Part shown: in pieces, positions 24,190-26,611 of the stretch
Layout: each line of letters starts with the position of its first letter
Position numbering within the stretch: the first letter of the stretch is position 1
Origin: Dokdonella_A sp039926025
GTDB taxonomy: Bacteria; Pseudomonadota; Gammaproteobacteria; Xanthomonadales; Rhodanobacteraceae
DNA: 26,611 nt
Assembly: GCA_039926025.1 (NCBI GenBank)
Contig: JBDSXV010000027.1
Coordinates: 1-26,611 of the forward strand
Direction of reading: 5' to 3'
The notes under the pieces: model-generated
Told to the model about the DNA's origin: nothing
Databases searched by the model: none
The model's input: only the letters and a program-made list of their open reading frames with translations
Translations under genes and position numbers: made by a program

Positions 24190-25386
24190 TCATTCCTCCT
24201 CTGCACCGCTTTCGCCGAGCCATGCAGCCTTCAATGCGATGACCGCAGCAACCGCGATTTCGTCGCCGCGCTGCAATGCGCCACTGACACTGACGCTTTG
24301 TCCCGAACTGGCGACGATAGAGATCGGTCGTGCGATGAAGCCGGTTGCCGTGCGCACGAACACCATGGTGCTCTTGTCCTGGTTCGCCACCGCAGCGATC
24401 GGCAACGTCCACGCGTCGCCCTTGATTGCAAGGGGCACTTGCGCTTGGACGAATTCACCGGGCCGCAACGTGTCCGCGCCTTCGTCCACCTGAGCACGCA
24501 GCGTTACGGTCTGGCTATCGCTGACGGTCGCGGCCACGCTGAGCGGTGATGCCGAGGCCTGGCGACCGACGATCTGGATCCGGCCATCCTTGCGCCAGCT
24601 GGAAGCACGCTCGGCCGGTAGCTCGATGTCGAGCCACAATCGTCCCAGTTCGCCAAGGCGCAGCAGCGGGTCCGCGGCAGCAACGCGCTGCCCTGGCTTG
24701 ACGTCGATCGCAAGCACGGTGCTTGGGCGGGATGCGCGAAGCACCAACCGCTCCTGAACCTGGCCGCTCCCAATCTTGCGTGCCGTCGTGTCGTCGACGC
24801 CGGCGAGGCGAATCGCCGCTTCGGCTTGATGGACACGGGCGCGGCCATCGCTGGCTGCTGCCGAGGCTTCGATGACACGACGCTCCGGAATAATGCCTTC
24901 GGCGAACAGCGATTTTTCGCGCCGCAATGTGCTGTCTGCCACGCGTGCCTGGTTCGTCACTTCGAGAAGCTTGAGCTGCAGCTCGCCAAATTCAGGGCTG
25001 TTGAGTCGAATGAGCGGCTGGCCTGCTTCCACATTGGCGTGGTCATCTACCAGGATTTGCTCGACGACACCCGCGACTGAGGCGCTCAGGATCTGCTCTT
25101 GGCCGCGTGGAAGTGCGACCCGAGCCGGGTAAGCGATACCTGCGAGATTGGCCGGTGCATCGAGTTTCACGGTGCGAATGCCCATGGCCTGAATCTGTGT
25201 AGAGGTCACCGGGAATTCATCGGCGGCACTGGCGCGACAAGCCGCCATCGCGGTCACCAGGGCCATACTCAAAGCCGCCCCGTTTCTTGTAGTCCAACAC
25301 GATGAAACTACTGACTTGACAAACGTCCAGAGCGCGTCACGACGACGCGCATCGACGCCCAAAGGCGTCCATGTTTGAAAGTACAT
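24190..25386 (-). CDS. czcB: CzcB-like periplasmic adaptor
   Basis: A 398-residue membrane-fusion protein linking CzcA and CzcC. Start ATG at 25386 has AGGAGA 5 nt upstream; an in-frame start at 25413 is rejected. The N terminus is long and basic before a signal/anchor segment (MALVTAMAACRASA, mature end near ADEF). Then come the lipoyl half-motifs ('ILSASVAGVVEQILVDDHA', 'VEAGQPLIRLNSPEF'), a helical hairpin, 'VLAIDVKPGQRVAAADPLL', and beta-barrel and membrane-proximal regions ending GESGAEEE. No N-terminal metal-binding His cluster as in CzcB of Cupriavidus is obvious. Confidence 0.92.
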   Translation of the reverse strand: MYFQTWTPLGVDARRRDALWTFVKSVVSSCWTTRNGAALSMALVTAMAACRASAADEFPVTSTQIQAMGIRTVKLDAPANLAGIAYPARVALPRGQEQILSASVAGVVEQILVDDHANVEAGQPLIRLNSPEFGELQLKLLEVTNQARVADSTLRREKSLFAEGIIPERRVIEASAAASDGRARVHQAEAAIRLAGVDDTTARKIGSGQVQERLVLRASRPSTVLAIDVKPGQRVAAADPLLRLGELGRLWLDIELPAERASSWRKDGRIQIVGRQASASPLSVAATVSDSQTVTLRAQVDEGADTLRPGEFVQAQVPLAIKGDAWTLPIAAVANQDKSTMVFVRTATGFIARPISIVASSGQSVSVSGALQRGDEIAVAAVIALKAAWLGESGAEEE

Positions 25387-25466
25387 TGGTATCTCCTGAC
25401 AACCGACGATCAAGGACGTGCGAACGAATGCACGTCAGGCGGCGCTCATGCGAGCGCGGGATCGGT

Positions 25467-25871
25467 TCAGGCGATCGGAGGGCGAAGTGCCGAGCTTAGC
25501 GAGACCGAGGACGAGCGGTCGGTAGCTGAGGGGAAAACGGTGTCGCGCACATATGAAGGCAGCGCGTGCTGCCACGCGATCGACAGTGCAGCTGCATGCG
25601 CGCACGTGCAATGGCAGCCACCGGAACCTGCGTGCCAGCACGATTCGTCGTCGCCGTCGGAGGCGGTGACTGACGCGATCGCTACTGCGTTTGCAGTGGC
25701 GTCGACGACCGCCCCGCTGACAGCAGCGCTTGACGGTACAGCCTGATCATCGTTTGCGAAGCATGCGGCGGCCAGCCCCATCTTCATCACCACGAGAAAC
25801 GCGAACAGCCACGTCGTCGCAAAAATGCGGTCGCGAAGTCGCGAGATGAGTGGCGAGGAAGAGTTCGTCAT
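25467..25871 (-). CDS. CzcI-like small exported Cys/His protein
   Basis: A 134-residue protein with a membrane or signal segment at residues 19-37 (TWLFAFLVVMKMGLAAACFA) and an Ala/Ser/Val-rich middle, followed by a metal-binding-looking cluster CWHAGSGGCHCTCAH (Cys78, His80, Cys86, His87, Cys88, Cys90, His92). Small exported Cys/His proteins of this kind often lead czc operons (CzcI or CopL-like position), where they are thought to bind metal or modulate induction. It is the first gene of the operon, 80 nt before czcB. The name CzcI is by position and look, not by clear homology. Confidence 0.7.
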   Translation of the reverse strand: MTNSSSPLISRLRDRIFATTWLFAFLVVMKMGLAAACFANDDQAVPSSAAVSGAVVDATANAVAIASVTASDGDDESCWHAGSGGCHCTCAHAAALSIAWQHALPSYVRDTVFPSATDRSSSVSLSSALRPPIA

Positions 25872-25880
25872 GCGGGCGGC

Positions 25881-25910
25881 ACTCTAACCGTCCGGTGCGA
25901 TGTTAGACAA
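25881..25910 (-). promoter_or_regulatory. Putative czc operon promoter with internal palindrome
   Basis: On the minus strand TTGTCT (25910-25905) and TAGAGT (25886-25881) are 18 nt apart, upstream of the CzcI-like ATG at 25871. A 6-bp inverted repeat TCTAAC/GTTAGA (25883-25888 and 25902-25907, 13-nt spacer) lies across these boxes and could be an operator. No ribosome site is visible before the ATG. Confidence 0.4.
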
Positions 25911-26330
25911 TTCCAAATCGAGCCTTCAGTGGTGGCGGCCGCTGGCGATAGTGAGTCGATCCGCAGGAACGCCGACGGAAAATTCATGAACGTGCGTTCA
26001 GCGACGCCGCAATACCGCATACACAAAGGCCTGCTCGTTGCATCGGTGGTGCGGTGCCGCTCAGTACACTCGGCTTCCACCACAAACACAGGGGCCCTGC
26101 ATAAGCATTGTCCTGCGCCGATCGCCTTGCAATAGAGAGGTCGCCCACCTGCGTGAGCATGTCGCCCCGAAGCGCGCGGGACGACGCAGATGGTCTTGAA
26201 CCCGTCGTTGCTGTGTTGAGACGCTATCTCAAATGAAGGCGCTGAGACTGCTGCCTCCAGCCGCTCCGACCGCGGTGGGCGAAGCAAAAATGGCTCGCAC
26301 GAGATTTGCGAAGTCGTCGAGACCGATATT
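25911..26330. other. Gene-poor spacer between czc operon and merR
   Basis: About 420 nt without a gene I can support. A minus-strand open frame covering most of it (to 26389) has Arg/Ser/Cys-rich, shadow-like composition and no ribosome site. I see no RNA gene or strong terminator. Confidence 0.5.
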
Positions 26331-26364
26331 CCTTGACTCTGGACCTGAGTCAAGGGTTTACCCT
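26331..26364 (+). promoter_or_regulatory. MerR-type promoter/operator
   Basis: CCTTGACTC (26331-26339) and GAGTCAAGG (26347-26355) form a 9-bp-arm dyad with a 7-nt spacer that includes the -35 TTGACT (26333-26338). A -10-like TTTACC or TACCCT at 26357-26364 gives a long spacer of 18-20 nt, the hallmark of promoters activated by MerR-family distortion. It reads into merR. Confidence 0.65.
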
Positions 26365-26392
26365 GTGCCCCTGGTTCCCTCCGAGACACGCC

Positions 26393-26611
26393 ATGTCAGG
26401 CTTCACGATCGGCGAAATCGCCAAACGCGCAGGTGTCGGTATCGACACCGTGCGCTATTACGAACGCAGCGATCTGTTGCCACGGCCCACGCGCCGCGCT
26501 TCGGGCTATCGTGAGTACGAGGTTTCGGATGTGCGGCGTCTCCGTTTCATTCGACGCGCCAAGGAAATTGGCTTCTCGCTCGATGAAATCCGCGACCTGC
26601 TGGCGCTCTCA
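26393..26611 (+). CDS. MerR-family metal-responsive regulator, 5' part
   Basis: The first 73 codons are visible before the window ends. FTIGEIAKRAGVGIDTVRYYE is the canonical MerR winged-helix start, followed by RRASGYREYEVSDVRRLRFI and 'RAKEIGFSLDEIRDLL', typical of the CueR/ZntR/CadR/PbrR group. The metal-binding Cys residues lie beyond the window, so the inducer cannot be named. Start ATG at 26393 fits the family exactly. A MerR-type promoter precedes it by about 30 nt, so it probably controls itself and genes further right; control of the czc operon is possible but the operator does not face it. Confidence 0.93.
   Translation, partial: MSGFTIGEIAKRAGVGIDTVRYYERSDLLPRPTRRASGYREYEVSDVRRLRFIRRAKEIGFSLDEIRDLLALS

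Noticed and set aside
25868..26389. 173-codon minus-strand frame between czc and merR
   Set aside because: Shadow-like Arg/Ser/Cys composition, no ribosome site, and it would start inside the merR promoter region.
1..26611. CRISPR array, integrase or insertion sequence
   Set aside because: No regularly spaced direct repeats with unique spacers and no recognisable integrase or transposase frame were seen.

Overview
The window reads like chromosome of a GC-rich gammaproteobacterium. Xanthomonadales/Lysobacterales (Rhodanobacteraceae-like) is my best guess. It rests on the TonB receptor plus GH20 pair, a secreted repeat protein ending in an IFANGF-type tail, and the style of the czc and arsJ operons. 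This is inference from gene content and recalled sequence style, not from a marker gene.

Layout. (1) 1-6771, + strand: the 3' part of a TonB-dependent receptor, a strong terminator, a GH20 beta-hexosaminidase lipoprotein (probable chitin/GlcNAc oligosaccharide use) and a secreted protein made of five ~130-residue repeats. (2) 6772-9976: a low-density accessory stretch with two unrecognised small genes, an FRG-domain gene broken by one in-frame TAA, a MITE-like element with 19-bp terminal inverted repeats, a 23-bp perfect hairpin and a cluster of CAGGGAA repeats. (3) 9977-13824, + strand: a MarR regulator with unusual cysteines, an ArsN1-like acetyltransferase, a flavoprotein with a Cys-rich tail and an MFS exporter, tightly packed. 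(4) 13807-17439: a small Cys-rich GDCCVxC-type protein (minus), then ArsR, an LMW-phosphatase-type ArsC, a GAPDH and ArsJ (plus). GAPDH and ArsJ are the known pair that arsenylates glyceraldehyde-3-phosphate and exports 1-arseno-3-phosphoglycerate. (5) 17466-25871, minus strand: one long metal-efflux operon, transcribed as CzcI-like, czcB, czcA, DUF3240, czcC, a 35-codon ORF, czcD and an EamA permease with a His-rich tail. (6) 25872-26611: a gene-poor spacer with a MerR-type promoter and the start of a MerR regulator.

How they work together. Regions 3-6 form a metal(loid)-resistance island. Region 4 handles arsenate. Region 3 has the makings of a separate module for an organic or trivalent arsenical: ArsN1 homologues acetylate arsinothricin, and the flavoprotein and regulator carry thiol clusters suited to As(III). 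Region 5 exports divalent or monovalent metals across both membranes.

The most notable observations are these. The marR and arsR promoters share exactly the same geometry (-35 first base to ATG = 35 nt), with operators overlapping the core promoter and predicted leaderless mRNAs. A second MarR-type palindrome lies before arsN. The flavoprotein has an 11-cysteine tail. A coupled 35-codon ORF lies between czcC and czcD.
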